Origin: Clostridia bacterium
GTDB lineage: Bacteria; Bacillota; Clostridia; Oscillospirales; CAG-272
NCBI GenBank assembly: GCA_017503865.1
Contig: JAFVSI010000015.1
Span: forward strand, 71,175 to 120,449
DNA: 49,275 nt
Reading direction: 5' to 3'
Numbering within the stretch: the first letter of the stretch is position 1; the number at the start of each line of letters is the position of its first letter. The position numbers were made by a program, and so were the translations under genes. Below the pieces are notes generated by a model that had not been told where the DNA came from, searched no databases, and saw nothing but the letters and a program-made list of their open reading frames with translations. Positions 8,270 to 16,878 of this stretch are shown here, in pieces.

Positions 8270-8819
8270 TTTTCGCCTCGTATCTCTTATATTCGCTGCC
8301 GTCATCGAGTTTTCTGAACGAGAAGCATCTATCTTCATACAAAATGTAGCTTCTTGGAGAATTCTCCTTGGGAATAGACGTAGAGCCCGGGTTTATGTAC
8401 ACGTTTCCGTTTCCAAAAGGCTCGGTCACGGGAACGTGGGTATGTCCGTGTAAAAGTATAGTGTTTGGCGATAGATTTTTCACGGTATTCATATTGTAGT
8501 TATGACCGTGCGTTGCGAGTATCTCGAGTCCGTCAACAGCGATAAAAGAATAGTCGGCAAGAATTGGAAATTCAAGAACCATCTGGTCCACCTCGGTGTC
8601 GCAATTTCCTCTCACGCACAAAATTTTATCCTTGATACCGTTCAAAACAGATATTACGGCTTTTGGTGCATATCCCGAAGGAAGCTCGTTTCTTGGACCA
8701 TGATACAAAACGTCACCGAGCAATAAAAGCTTATCCGCTCCCGTTCTATAAAATTCTTCAACGAGCTTTTTAGCACATTCTGCGTCTCCGTGAATATCGG
8801 ATGCTATTAAAATTTTCAT
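8262..8819 (-). CDS. YfcE/MJ0936-family metallophosphoesterase
   Basis: A 185-residue calcineurin-like phosphodiesterase. The metal-binding motifs are complete: ASDIHGD (D8, H10), LLGDVLYHG, RGNCD, THGHNYN and LHGHTHVP. Family members hydrolyse phosphodiesters in vitro; their natural substrate is mostly unknown. It sits 15 bp after proA and overlaps the HAD gene, so a single transcript is likely. Confidence 0.92.
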   Translation of the reverse strand: MKILIASDIHGDAECAKKLVEEFYRTGADKLLLLGDVLYHGPRNELPSGYAPKAVISVLNGIKDKILCVRGNCDTEVDQMVLEFPILADYSFIAVDGLEILATHGHNYNMNTVKNLSPNTILLHGHTHVPVTEPFGNGNVYINPGSTSIPKENSPRSYILYEDRCFSFRKLDDGSEYKRYEAKNV

Positions 8820-8834
8820 TTATATTCCCCCGGT

Positions 8835-10085
8835 TTATCGGATATTTCCGTTTCCTCTTATAATATACTTCTCTGTTGTAAGTGCGGGCAGTCCCATAGG
8901 ACCTCTAACGTGCAACTTTTGCGTAGAAATTCCTATTTCTGCACCAAAGCCAAACTCACCGCCATCGGTAAATCTTGTTGATGCATTAACGTAAACCGCA
9001 GCAGAATTTACCTCACGCAAAAATCGCTCGGCATTCTCCTTGTTCTCGGTCACTATTGCCTCGCTGTGCCCCGTGCTGTATTTATTTATATGATTGATAG
9101 CATCAGTCAATCCGTCAACGACCTTTACAGCAAGAATATAATCATTGTACTCGGTCTTATAATCGTCCTCAGCAGCCGAGAGAGACTCGGGTACGAGAAC
9201 GTTTGTCTTAGCACATCCCCTTATTTCAACGTTATTTTCCTTTGCTTTCTCTGCAAAGGGCGGGAGAAATTTTGCTGCAATTCCTGCATTCACAAGCAAG
9301 GTCTCAACCGCATTACACACTGAAGGACGTGAGCATTTAGCGTTCATAACTATCTTTATTGCCATATCTACGTCAGCCGAATCATCAACGTATATATGGC
9401 AGTTGCCCGCACCCGTTTCAATGACGGGAACGGTTGCGTTTTCAACAACACTCGATATAAGTCCCTTTCCGCCTCTCGGTATAAGAGCGTCGATATATCC
9501 ACGCATAGTCATAAGAGCCTTTGCACTCTCCCTATCGGTTGATTCAATAAGCTCAACGCAGTGAGAATTGAAGCCGCAGGCATCAAGTGCATCCTTCATA
9601 ACGGATACGAGTGCCTTATTTGTATTTATTGCTTCTTTACCGCCGCGAAGAACAACAGCATTTCCCGTTTTAAGACAAAGAACTGCCGAGTCAACCGTAA
9701 CGTTAGGCCTTGCCTCATAGATGATAGCAACAACACCGAGGGGGACTCGAACTCGGCTTATATTTATACCCGAAGGACGCGACCAACTATCGCTTTTTCC
9801 AACAGGATCTTCAAGGGCAATAAGCTCGACAATAGAATTCTTAATATTCTCAATTCTCTTTTCATCTATCATAAGTCTGTCGAGCATAGTGGTAGGAACA
9901 CCGTTTTCCTCGGCAGAAGCAAGGTCTTCTTTATTTGCCTCAATAATTTTTTCGGTATTTTCCAAAAGAAGCTCTGAAACCTTCAAAAGAACCTTGTTTT
10001 TTTCCTCGGTAGAGGCAAGTGCTATCGAAGCAGATGCTTCTTTTGCATTGGTACAGTGAAATTCAACTTCCTCTCTTATATTCAT
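8835..10085 (-). CDS. proA: Glutamate-5-semialdehyde dehydrogenase (gamma-glutamyl phosphate reductase)
   Basis: A full-length 416-residue ProA. It reduces gamma-glutamyl phosphate with NADPH in proline synthesis. YEARPNVTVDSA, LRGGKEA, LIPRGG and the catalytic cysteine C257 in KCSRPSVCNA are present. The kinase gene proB, usually its neighbour, is not within this window. The gene lies 23 bp behind the flavin reductase-like gene and 15 bp before the phosphodiesterase gene. Confidence 0.96.
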   Translation of the reverse strand: MNIREEVEFHCTNAKEASASIALASTEEKNKVLLKVSELLLENTEKIIEANKEDLASAEENGVPTTMLDRLMIDEKRIENIKNSIVELIALEDPVGKSDSWSRPSGINISRVRVPLGVVAIIYEARPNVTVDSAVLCLKTGNAVVLRGGKEAINTNKALVSVMKDALDACGFNSHCVELIESTDRESAKALMTMRGYIDALIPRGGKGLISSVVENATVPVIETGAGNCHIYVDDSADVDMAIKIVMNAKCSRPSVCNAVETLLVNAGIAAKFLPPFAEKAKENNVEIRGCAKTNVLVPESLSAAEDDYKTEYNDYILAVKVVDGLTDAINHINKYSTGHSEAIVTENKENAERFLREVNSAAVYVNASTRFTDGGEFGFGAEIGISTQKLHVRGPMGLPALTTEKYIIRGNGNIR

Positions 10086-10108
10086 TTTTACAACCTTCTT
10101 CCTATGTT

Positions 10109-10612
10109 TTATTCCCTGATAAGTGCTCTTTCAATCTCACAAACGTAAAATCTGTGATAATCACCGTTTTTATAATTTGCAAGTAGCTCGGGAAGAATAA
10201 ATTTTTCTTTTTTAATGTCATCAGCATAGAGCTTTCGACATTCGAGAATTATTTTTGCCTGCTCAATTATAGGAGTATCCTCATCAAACTCAAACGTAAG
10301 CCCTGTTTTATTGAATTTGTTGCAATCACGTCCGCTGTGTGCTCCGCAGAAACGCAAAGCATCTCTGTATTGCTCATCAAAAAACGAAAAAGACAATGTC
10401 TCCGACTTTTCAACAAACTCATAAGTATATCTCTGCGGTCTTATAAAAGCAACGCATACGTTTTTGTTCCAAAGCACACCGAGGCATCCCCAGCTTGCCG
10501 TCATAGTATTAACCTTTTCACCGTCAGCGGCTGTTATTAACATCCAATCAGTGCCGATAAGCTTTATAGCATTTTCAAGCTCACTCGGCGAAATCTCACG
10601 AAAACCTTTCAT
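10109..10612 (-). CDS. Flavin reductase-like (FMN-binding split-barrel) protein
   Basis: A 167-residue protein of the flavin-reductase/FMN-binding split-barrel type. DWMLITAADGEKVNTMTASWG matches the FMN-binding start of the family, followed by VAFIRPQRYTYEF and a conserved FCGAHSGRDCNKF stretch. These proteins bind FMN and move electrons or act as flavin:NAD(P)H oxidoreductases. It is the first gene of the proA operon, with AAGGTGG upstream of its ATG. Confidence 0.86.
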   Translation of the reverse strand: MKGFREISPSELENAIKLIGTDWMLITAADGEKVNTMTASWGCLGVLWNKNVCVAFIRPQRYTYEFVEKSETLSFSFFDEQYRDALRFCGAHSGRDCNKFNKTGLTFEFDEDTPIIEQAKIILECRKLYADDIKKEKFILPELLANYKNGDYHRFYVCEIERALIRE

Positions 10613-10643
10613 ATGAAAACCACCTTAAAATTTTTACACCTAT

Positions 10644-10672
10644 ATAATATCAAAAAAATACAGTTTCGTCAA
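10644..10672 (-). promoter_or_regulatory. Promoter of the flavin reductase-proA operon
   Basis: TTGACG (minus strand, 10667-10672) and TATTAT (10644-10649) are 17 bp apart and about 35 bp before the first ATG. Confidence 0.7.
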
Positions 10673-10772
10673 CAAAAATCAGTCAAACGTTATTTTTTTA
10701 TTTAATTTATTTGGCGTTTGTTATTATTTATATTTCCTAACTATAAAAAAATGTCTTCGATCTATAAAAAAG

Positions 10773-10803
10773 GACTTGTGTTCGAAAAAGCCAAACACAA
10801 GTC
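10773..10803 (-). terminator. Terminator after spoIIR
   Basis: A 10-bp perfect stem GACTTGTGTT/AACACAAGTC with an 11-nt loop is followed on the minus strand by a T-run, 5 bp after the spoIIR stop. Confidence 0.85.
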
Positions 10804-10808
10804 TTATT

Positions 10809-11423
10809 TTATGAAAGGACTCCGTCAAGAGTTTCGAGTATTTTAAAACGCACGTTATACTTAACGTTTTCGCTTTCGGTTATTATTTTATACTGCTCTC
10901 CTGAAAGACCTATATCAATAAGTGCCGCCTCACTGCAGGCAACAGAATCACTTGCTGCAGAAAGACAGAGTGGCGGAAACAAAACGCACCACCAATTCTT
11001 TCCCTCAGCTTCCCCTATCTTAACCTGTAACGACAAATATTCCCCCGAAGGAAAAGCAAGATTTTCATAGTTTTTCGTTGGATAGTCCTCTTTTTCAAGA
11101 ACTACCGCAACGTCATAACAGTAACCCTCGTCAAGTATACACTTTTCTGCCGCAGCTTCTATCTCACAAAGCTTTGATTTAAGAAGATTCCTCGCTTCAA
11201 AAATATCCTCGGTATTATTTTCCCCAAAAATAATTTTTGTCTTTTCCAAGACTGCATCACGCACCTTCAACTTCAAATTTTGGTCTTCAACGCTATCTGA
11301 ATTTGCAATCACATGCAATCGGATAACATTATCATACACATCAGCCTCGCCGTGTATAGGTAAGAGTCCCAAAAATATCACAGTTACAAGAACCGACACA
11401 CAAACACTTAAAATTTTTTTCAT
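10809..11423 (-). CDS. spoIIR: Stage II sporulation protein R
   Basis: A 204-residue secreted protein with an N-terminal signal segment (MKKILSVCVSVLVTVIFLG). The diagnostic SpoIIR block IRLHVIANSDSVEDQNLKLK begins near residue 34. SpoIIR is made in the forespore under sigma-F and is exported to switch on the SpoIIGA protease, which matures sigma-E in the mother cell. Its presence is the best evidence here for an endospore-forming host. The RBS AAGGAG lies inside a predicted long hairpin (see findings). Confidence 0.93.
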   Translation of the reverse strand: MKKILSVCVSVLVTVIFLGLLPIHGEADVYDNVIRLHVIANSDSVEDQNLKLKVRDAVLEKTKIIFGENNTEDIFEARNLLKSKLCEIEAAAEKCILDEGYCYDVAVVLEKEDYPTKNYENLAFPSGEYLSLQVKIGEAEGKNWWCVLFPPLCLSAASDSVACSEAALIDIGLSGEQYKIITESENVKYNVRFKILETLDGVLS

Positions 11424-11497
11424 TAAAAAGCTCTCCTTAGCATAAACGTTGATGTATAATCATCATTTACACATAAGAAGAGCTTTATTCACTCAAT

Positions 11498-11872
11498 TTA
11501 TGAAAATTCTTCCAGTATTTCCCTGTAGCTCATTGAAGAATTAAGCTTTAGCTCACCGCTAAACTGCTCGACCAAAGCTTCTTTGTCCTTGAGCTTAACG
11601 TAAAGCTTAAAGACGTCGGGGTTCTCGACTACTCCCTTGTCGGCAAGTGATTTTGAAATATCATCGAGAGAGGCGTACGAATCAAGCATTAAAGATATTT
11701 CCCTATCCTTTTTGACAAATGCATACATATCGTTAGCTACCGAACATATAAGTCCCGCAAGCAAAAGAGATAAAAAACAAAGAGGCAAGATTTTTGACAG
11801 TGTTCTTTTTACGCAATGCCAAGTGATTTGCTTTTCAAAAAAGCTTGATTTTTTCAAAAAAATATAAAACAC
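11498..11872 (-). CDS. Small membrane protein with MltG/YceG-like LysM-type domain only
   Basis: A 124-residue protein with one membrane segment (about 28-46, ILPLCFLSLLLAGLICSVA) and an outer region of 75 residues. SLDDISKSLADKGVVENPDVF followed by a FSGELKLNSSMSYREILEEF block looks like the small LysM-like domain that precedes the catalytic part of MltG transglycosylases. The catalytic domain is missing, so it cannot be a working MltG by itself. The listed start is GTG and its SD is too close, so the true start is uncertain. It closes the hisS operon, 12 bp behind the CPBP gene. Confidence 0.6.
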   Translation of the reverse strand: MFYIFLKKSSFFEKQITWHCVKRTLSKILPLCFLSLLLAGLICSVANDMYAFVKKDREISLMLDSYASLDDISKSLADKGVVENPDVFKLYVKLKDKEALVEQFSGELKLNSSMSYREILEEFS

Positions 11873-11884
11873 GTCCTTTCCGCT

Positions 11885-12922
11885 TTAGAAGAATGATATT
11901 ATAAGAGCTAATATGTAAACCCCAAAAGCGGCAAGTGTAAAAGGATCTCTCAAAACGTCAAGAAAAGACTCTGTGAAATAAGCATTACCCGAAGGTATCT
12001 CCGTCCTGTAACTTGCTTTTAAGCCGTGTCTTAGATATTTCTTGTAAAGACGCGATGCCTCGGAGCAAAACAGTGCGGCCGACAAAAAGAATACTATACC
12101 AACAACCATAAGGAGAAGTCTCGAATCCTTTGTAAGTCTGTAAAGTGTCGCTATATATGGCTGACCGAATACACCAAATAAATTGTAGAGAAAATGTGCA
12201 ACAACAGCTCCCCACAAAGACCTTGTGGCATATAGGACGAGTGCAAGTATAACTCCACAGAACAAATAGACAAGAAGGTTTTGAACGTTGAAATGAAGCA
12301 ACGCAAAAAACAGCGAGCTAAGAGCTATTGCCCTGAAAACGCCCTTGCTTTCATACTCGTGGCACAAAATACCACGGAACAAAAACTCCTCGCAAACGGC
12401 AGGTAAAGCGGCATATGCTAAAATGAGATATAATGTATTTCCAACCGAACCGTCTTGCTTTGAAATAAACGTTCCGTAAAGCGAAAAATTGTTTGAAAGT
12501 CCGTCAAGACCTTGAAAAACTATCGCGATAAGGATACCGCCCGTCATCATAACGAACGCAGCACAAACGATAAGGAAAAGCGTATCGGCTTTAGGCAAGG
12601 ACAGACGAAGGTTTTTCATATATTTTTCCCCCTTCATCATACACCAAAGAGCTGCGGGTAGTAAAAAAATCATCATCTGTAAAATTATGACGCTCATATA
12701 CTCGTTATCTCTATTAAGAAGAGTAACGTCAATAAATTTTGATACCAACAGCAAAATATAGCTTGCAAGGACAAGCAGCGAGGGGGTAAGTGTAATTACT
12801 ATTTCCCTCTCCTTTTTGTCTGTATTTCCATTTATATTGTGCCCTATTTTTCCGTCTTTCTTTCGAGATGCAAGGGGATTTTTTCTAACCCTTTGAGTAT
12901 TTTTATTCTTCTTACTCTGCAT
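11885..12922 (-). CDS. CPBP-family intramembrane metalloprotease
   Basis: A 345-residue multi-pass membrane protein with the CPBP (CAAX protease/bacteriocin-processing) motifs: EEFLFRG (motif 1, E-E-x-x-x-R), FFALLHFN (motif 2) and VVAHFLYNLFG (motif 3). The glutamates and histidines bind the catalytic metal. The N-terminal 40 residues are strongly basic and polar. Prokaryotic members are linked to peptide maturation and self-immunity, but the substrate is unknown. Its start overlaps the cyclo-ligase gene by 11 bp. Confidence 0.88.
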   Translation of the reverse strand: MQSKKNKNTQRVRKNPLASRKKDGKIGHNINGNTDKKEREIVITLTPSLLVLASYILLLVSKFIDVTLLNRDNEYMSVIILQMMIFLLPAALWCMMKGEKYMKNLRLSLPKADTLFLIVCAAFVMMTGGILIAIVFQGLDGLSNNFSLYGTFISKQDGSVGNTLYLILAYAALPAVCEEFLFRGILCHEYESKGVFRAIALSSLFFALLHFNVQNLLVYLFCGVILALVLYATRSLWGAVVAHFLYNLFGVFGQPYIATLYRLTKDSRLLLMVVGIVFFLSAALFCSEASRLYKKYLRHGLKASYRTEIPSGNAYFTESFLDVLRDPFTLAAFGVYILALIISFF

Positions 12923-13493
12923 TTATAGTTATTTCCCCCTTCTCAGTAATTATAATATCAACGGATTTGTCGAAAGACTCATACGGAAGCTCTTGAGTTA
13001 AGAGCTTTGAATAGCAGACTCCCATCGCAATACCTTGAAAGTCCGACAAAAATCTGTCGTAGAAGCCCTTACCGTATCCCATTCTTCTGCCACGCAAATC
13101 AAAAGAAAGTGCGGGGACAATACAAAGTGCATCTCCCTCTCCTTTATATACGGGGCTGGTGAGCGGCGGCTCGGGAATAGAATATGCTCCCTCTTGAAGC
13201 TCAGAAATACCATTTATATATCTAAAAGTCAAATTGAAATCATTTGTGTTGCTGACAGGAAACGCCACTTTTTTTCCGTCCTCGAACGCACGGCAGACTA
13301 TCGGTAGAATTTGCGGCTCGCTTTTAACCGGATAATAGGCTAAAACAACGTTTGATTTTAAATAAGCCTCACTATTGACTACTCTATCGAAAAGCAAATT
13401 ATCGGCGGTCTCTCTATATTCTAATGATAGTCCGTTCCTCAAATCAGAAAGCTTCTTTCGTAGCTTCTTTTTAATTTCAGAAATATCACTCAT
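12912..13493 (-). CDS. 5-formyltetrahydrofolate cyclo-ligase
   Basis: A 193-residue YgfA/MTHFS family enzyme that closes 5-formyl-THF to 5,10-methenyl-THF using ATP. An N-terminal KKKLRKKLSDLRNGLS region, VVLAYYPVKSEPQ, and the ATP-binding GRRMGYGKGFYDRFL near residue 135 are typical. It is 3 bp behind the DJ-1 gene and overlaps the CPBP gene, all co-directional with hisS. Confidence 0.93.
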   Translation of the reverse strand: MSDISEIKKKLRKKLSDLRNGLSLEYRETADNLLFDRVVNSEAYLKSNVVLAYYPVKSEPQILPIVCRAFEDGKKVAFPVSNTNDFNLTFRYINGISELQEGAYSIPEPPLTSPVYKGEGDALCIVPALSFDLRGRRMGYGKGFYDRFLSDFQGIAMGVCYSKLLTQELPYESFDKSVDIIITEKGEITINAE

Positions 13494-13496
13494 AAA

Positions 13497-14039
13497 TCAG
13501 TCGGCAATAACACCTTTACGAAGTGCATCAGCTTTATCCTTTCCGCAAAGAAGCGAAACAAGAGCAAGTCCAAACTCAAGTGCGACACCCATTCCGGCAG
13601 CTGTAATTGTCTTGCCGTCAACTACTACTCTGTTTTTAGATATAACTGCACCCGTGAGTTTGTCCTCGAATCCGGGATAGCAAATCGCTTCCTTTCCGTT
13701 AAGAAGGCCTCGACCGCCGAGGATTGAAGGAGCGGCACAAATAGCGGCAACATACGCGTTATCGCGTGTTACACTATCAATAGCACAGTGTACTGTCTCA
13801 CTCTTATCAAGATTGAGAGTACCGGGCATTCCACCCGGAAGTATTACCATTTCGGGATGCTCATCCGAATACTCGCTTTCAAGTATATCGGCAATTACAG
13901 GAATGTTGTGAGCACCTATCACAGTTTTACTGTTCCCAACGGCTACAGTTTTCACATCAACACCTGCACGCCTTAAAAGGTCAAGAGGACAAAGTGCCTC
14001 AATTTCCTCAAACCCTTCAGCTAAAAACATATATACCAT
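13497..14039 (-). CDS. DJ-1/PfpI family protein
   Basis: A 180-residue protein of the DJ-1/YajL group. The nucleophile elbow AAICAAPSIL holds the conserved reactive cysteine (near residue 100), and FLAEGFEEIEALCPLDLLRRAG forms the N-terminal signature with the conserved glutamate. Members have been linked to stress protection and glyoxal/methylglyoxal handling, with the activity debated. It is the third gene of the hisS operon. Confidence 0.9.
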   Translation of the reverse strand: MVYMFLAEGFEEIEALCPLDLLRRAGVDVKTVAVGNSKTVIGAHNIPVIADILESEYSDEHPEMVILPGGMPGTLNLDKSETVHCAIDSVTRDNAYVAAICAAPSILGGRGLLNGKEAICYPGFEDKLTGAVISKNRVVVDGKTITAAGMGVALEFGLALVSLLCGKDKADALRKGVIAD

Positions 14040-14051
14040 AATAATCCCCCG

Positions 14052-14597
14052 TTATACGTCACCCATATCGTCAAGAAAGCAAAGCTTTTCATTGCACGGG
14101 TTAAACTCATTTTCATTTAAAACTTTAAGAAGCCCCTTTTGTTGAGGCATTTCTATTGAAGCACTCTTAGCAAACTCACGAAATTCATTTGAAATCAAGG
14201 TGATACCCTTTGCTCCAATTCTTTCATTTTTTTGAGACACGGGAATAGTATATCCCATTTTTTTATAGGTCTCAGCAAGAGATGCGTCAGCCGGTATAAG
14301 GCAAACAAAGCTTGCCCCCTTACTTTTTGCCTCGTACTCCGATAATTGCATAATCTCTCTAAAAAGCCCCTTCCCTCGCATATCGGGTGCAACGCAAACT
14401 CCGTAAATATAATACCCCAAAATATTATTTTCAGGGGCTAAAATCGGGACAAGGCTTGCCATTGAGACAAGCCTATCCTCTTTACATATTGATACGTTTA
14501 TAATATCCGAACACGAGAAAAATTTAAGTACCTCTTCCCTTGTGTCTCCAAAGCACTCGCAAAAAAGCGAAATTCTATCATCTATTGAAATACTCAA
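14052..14597 (-). CDS. GNAT-family N-acetyltransferase
   Basis: A 181-residue GNAT protein. YGVCVAPDMRGKGLFREIM holds the acetyl-CoA-binding motif A (R/Q-x-x-G-x-G/A), followed by the SKGASFVCLIPADASLAETYKKMGY region typical of motif B. The substrate is unknown. The start is a TTG at 14597 with GGAG 7 bases upstream, so the gene begins inside the last codons of hisS (20-bp overlap), showing translational coupling. Confidence 0.85.
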   Translation of the reverse strand: MSISIDDRISLFCECFGDTREEVLKFFSCSDIINVSICKEDRLVSMASLVPILAPENNILGYYIYGVCVAPDMRGKGLFREIMQLSEYEAKSKGASFVCLIPADASLAETYKKMGYTIPVSQKNERIGAKGITLISNEFREFAKSASIEMPQQKGLLKVLNENEFNPCNEKLCFLDDMGDV

Positions 14598-15879
14598 CTA
14601 TATCTCCAAGCTTAACCGTAGTTTCCTCGTGAGCATCAAGATCCTTTATTTTGACCTCACCGTTTTCGAGCTCAGTTCCACCCATTATTACAACGTGACT
14701 GAAGTGCTCCTTAGATGCATAATCTATCTGCTTACCAAACTTTTTCGTGCCAATATACGTAGTACACATAATTCCGTTTGCACGAAGCTCGTTTGCTATC
14801 TTTGAATAGTTCACAAAAGGAACGTCATCAAATCGGGTTATAAGAACCTTGATCTTCTTTGAATATTCCTCGGGAATTAGTCCGTGACACTCAAGGAAAT
14901 TTTGAAGAGTAACGTCACCACAACCGAATCCAACTCCGGGAAGCTGAGCATTTTTAGCAAAAAGACCAACAAGGTTATCGTATCTTCCACCGCCAAACAT
15001 TGCTCTTGTATTCTCGGGATGCTTGTCAAACACCTCAAAAACAGTTCCTGTATAATAGTCAAGTCCTCTTATAATTCCGAAATCAAAAATACAGTATTTC
15101 TCAAGATCAAGCGCACGAAGGTCCTCGAAAAGTCTCTGCAGCTCCTGTGCACCTTCCGACTCGGGACAAATAGCAGTCGCCTCGTCAACCGACATAGTAT
15201 AGAGTGCGTCAAGCTTTGCTATCTTTTCATCGGTAAGACCAAGTTCAACGAGAGATGCAACGTATGCCTCTCGTGTAACCTTTTCTCTACGGTCTATAAC
15301 CTTAGACACAAGGCGAGCATCTTCACCCGACATATCACATATTTTAGCAATAACGTCATTAAAGAAACGGCGGTTGTTGATTCTAACCACAAACATACTC
15401 TCATCAGCACCAAAGCAAAGAAGCATATCGATAGCAACACGTATGATTTCAAGGTCCGCCTCATAGCTATTACAACCGAAAATATCAGCATTTATCTGCC
15501 AAAACTCACGGAGTCTTCCACGCTGGGGCTGCTCGTTTCTGTAAAGATTAGGGATAGAATACCAACGAAGCGGCATATTAAGCTGCTGAAGACGTGCTGC
15601 AACAAGTCTTGCCACACTTGGTGTCATTTCAGGTCTTATTGCAACCTTTCTTCCGCCTCTGTCCTCAAAATTGTACGTCTGCTTTTTTGCAAGCTCCTCA
15701 CCGCTCTTGGCTACGTATATATCAAGGGACTCAAGCATAGGAGCATTATACTCGTCATAAGCGGAAAGCGTAAGCACGTCACGCACCTTGCCTAAAAACC
15801 AGTTTCTAAGCTCCATATCCTCAGGATAAAAGTCTCTCGCCCCCTTATAAGGCTGTGTTGAAAGTAATTCTGCACTCAT
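14578..15879 (-). CDS. hisS: Histidyl-tRNA synthetase
   Basis: A 433-residue class II HisRS that charges tRNA-His. Motif 2 (FRxE-like, LYRNEQPQRGRLREFWQINAD), the HisA block RGLDYYTGTVFE and the GGGRYDNLV motif are visible, followed by the C-terminal anticodon-binding domain. It is the promoter-proximal gene of a long minus-strand operon that runs to the MltG-like gene at 11498. Start ATG follows GGAGG. No T-box leader is seen; the leader is only about 45 nt. Confidence 0.96.
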   Translation of the reverse strand: MSAELLSTQPYKGARDFYPEDMELRNWFLGKVRDVLTLSAYDEYNAPMLESLDIYVAKSGEELAKKQTYNFEDRGGRKVAIRPEMTPSVARLVAARLQQLNMPLRWYSIPNLYRNEQPQRGRLREFWQINADIFGCNSYEADLEIIRVAIDMLLCFGADESMFVVRINNRRFFNDVIAKICDMSGEDARLVSKVIDRREKVTREAYVASLVELGLTDEKIAKLDALYTMSVDEATAICPESEGAQELQRLFEDLRALDLEKYCIFDFGIIRGLDYYTGTVFEVFDKHPENTRAMFGGGRYDNLVGLFAKNAQLPGVGFGCGDVTLQNFLECHGLIPEEYSKKIKVLITRFDDVPFVNYSKIANELRANGIMCTTYIGTKKFGKQIDYASKEHFSHVVIMGGTELENGEVKIKDLDAHEETTVKLGDIVEYFNR

Positions 15880-15927
15880 TTATAATCCTCCATACCGCAA
15901 AAGGTAAATAATTTCTCATACTTTGTT

Positions 15928-15956
15928 ATTATAACATACACGCCATTCTTTGTCAA
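15928..15956 (-). promoter_or_regulatory. Promoter of the hisS operon
   Basis: Consensus TTGACA (minus strand, 15951-15956) and TATAAT (15928-15933) at 17-bp spacing. Confidence 0.85.
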
Positions 15957-15993
15957 TTATTGTATAATAATTGTTAACATTATCTTTCGTCAA

Positions 15994-16021
15994 TTGACTT
16001 TTATTTTGAATATGTTATAAT
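15994..16021 (+). promoter_or_regulatory. Promoter of the secreted-protein gene at 16051
   Basis: TTGACT (15994-15999) and TATAAT (16016-16021) at 16-bp spacing, divergent from the hisS promoter. Confidence 0.7.
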
Positions 16022-16050
16022 ATTCATATAAAACCTATAAGGCGGTATTT

Positions 16051-16752
16051 ATGAAAAAGAAAAATATTATACTTATAGCTGCGATAGCTTTATGTCTCGC
16101 CGCTTGTATTCTTTTGCTCCTCGTCAACGTTTTTAAGCTTAATATAATCAAACACGGGGATATACAGCTTCTCAACATTTCTGTAAAGTATTACGGCAAT
16201 TTTAATTCCGTTAAAGCAGTAAAGATATACGACGTCTCAATTCGCAGAGGAACGTTCGAGCTTACGGTTGACAAAAGTATTCTCGATAATTCAAAAGAAT
16301 ATGCTCCTTATCTTGACGACCTGAACGGTGACGGACACAATGATATTCTTATTCCACACTCGCTTGATGCTAACAATTCTATCCGTTATGCCCTTTACAT
16401 TTGGAATAATGAAAATAAAATGTTTGAGGGATATAATGATCTCGCGGACCTTGCAAACATCTCTTTTAATGAGGAAGGCAATCTCACTTCGTTTTCAAAT
16501 CTACACAATGTAATTTTCGAGGCACAAGCAAACGTTCCAAAGGTTTATGAAAATCACCGCATAATCACTGAATTTAAGCTTGTTGACGGAATTTTTCGCA
16601 TGGTTTCAAAAAACGAACTTATATATTATTCAGATACCGATATTTATTGCTTAGTTACAACTGAATTTGATGATAAAACAGGCGAGGTCGTTTCTTTCAT
16701 CGAAGATTGGCTAAACGAGAAAGAAGCTTCTGAAATTAAGTTTTATAAGTAA
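16051..16752 (+). CDS. Membrane-anchored or secreted protein with a DxNxDG calcium-type loop
   Basis: I do not recognise this 233-residue protein. It has a basic start and one strong hydrophobic segment (6-27), so it is either anchored or exported. A LAAC lipobox-like string sits inside the segment but is followed by more hydrophobic residues, which argues against a lipoprotein. Residues 89-98 (YLDDLNGDGHNDILI) form a calcium-binding D-x-N-x-D-G-x-x-D loop as in FG-GAP/VCBS-type repeats. It is monocistronic between hisS and perR, with GGCGG before the ATG. Confidence 0.75.
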   Translation: MKKKNIILIAAIALCLAACILLLLVNVFKLNIIKHGDIQLLNISVKYYGNFNSVKAVKIYDVSIRRGTFELTVDKSILDNSKEYAPYLDDLNGDGHNDILIPHSLDANNSIRYALYIWNNENKMFEGYNDLADLANISFNEEGNLTSFSNLHNVIFEAQANVPKVYENHRIITEFKLVDGIFRMVSKNELIYYSDTDIYCLVTTEFDDKTGEVVSFIEDWLNEKEASEIKFYK

Positions 16753-16817
16753 TTTTAAACAATGCTAAATTTTAAGCTTTTTAAGATATATTTCTATAAA
16801 ATTTTTTAAAAATCGTA

Positions 16818-16846
16818 TTGACAATTGTTTTTTTGTATGGTATACT
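16818..16846 (+). promoter_or_regulatory. Promoter of the perR-rubrerythrin operon
   Basis: TTGACA (16818-16823) and TATACT (16841-16846) at 17-bp spacing. I could not find a clear palindromic PerR box, although the spacer and downstream bases are AT-rich enough to hide one. Confidence 0.8.
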
Positions 16847-16878
16847 TTATTTGTACTAAATCTTAATAAGGATTGATT

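Noticed and set aside
15880-15927. T-box riboswitch before hisS
   Set aside because: The leader from the promoter to the ATG is only about 45 nt, too short for a T-box.
16070-16090. Lipoprotein signal in the protein at 16051
   Set aside because: The LAAC string is in the middle of the hydrophobic segment and is followed by more leucines, unlike a real cleavage site.
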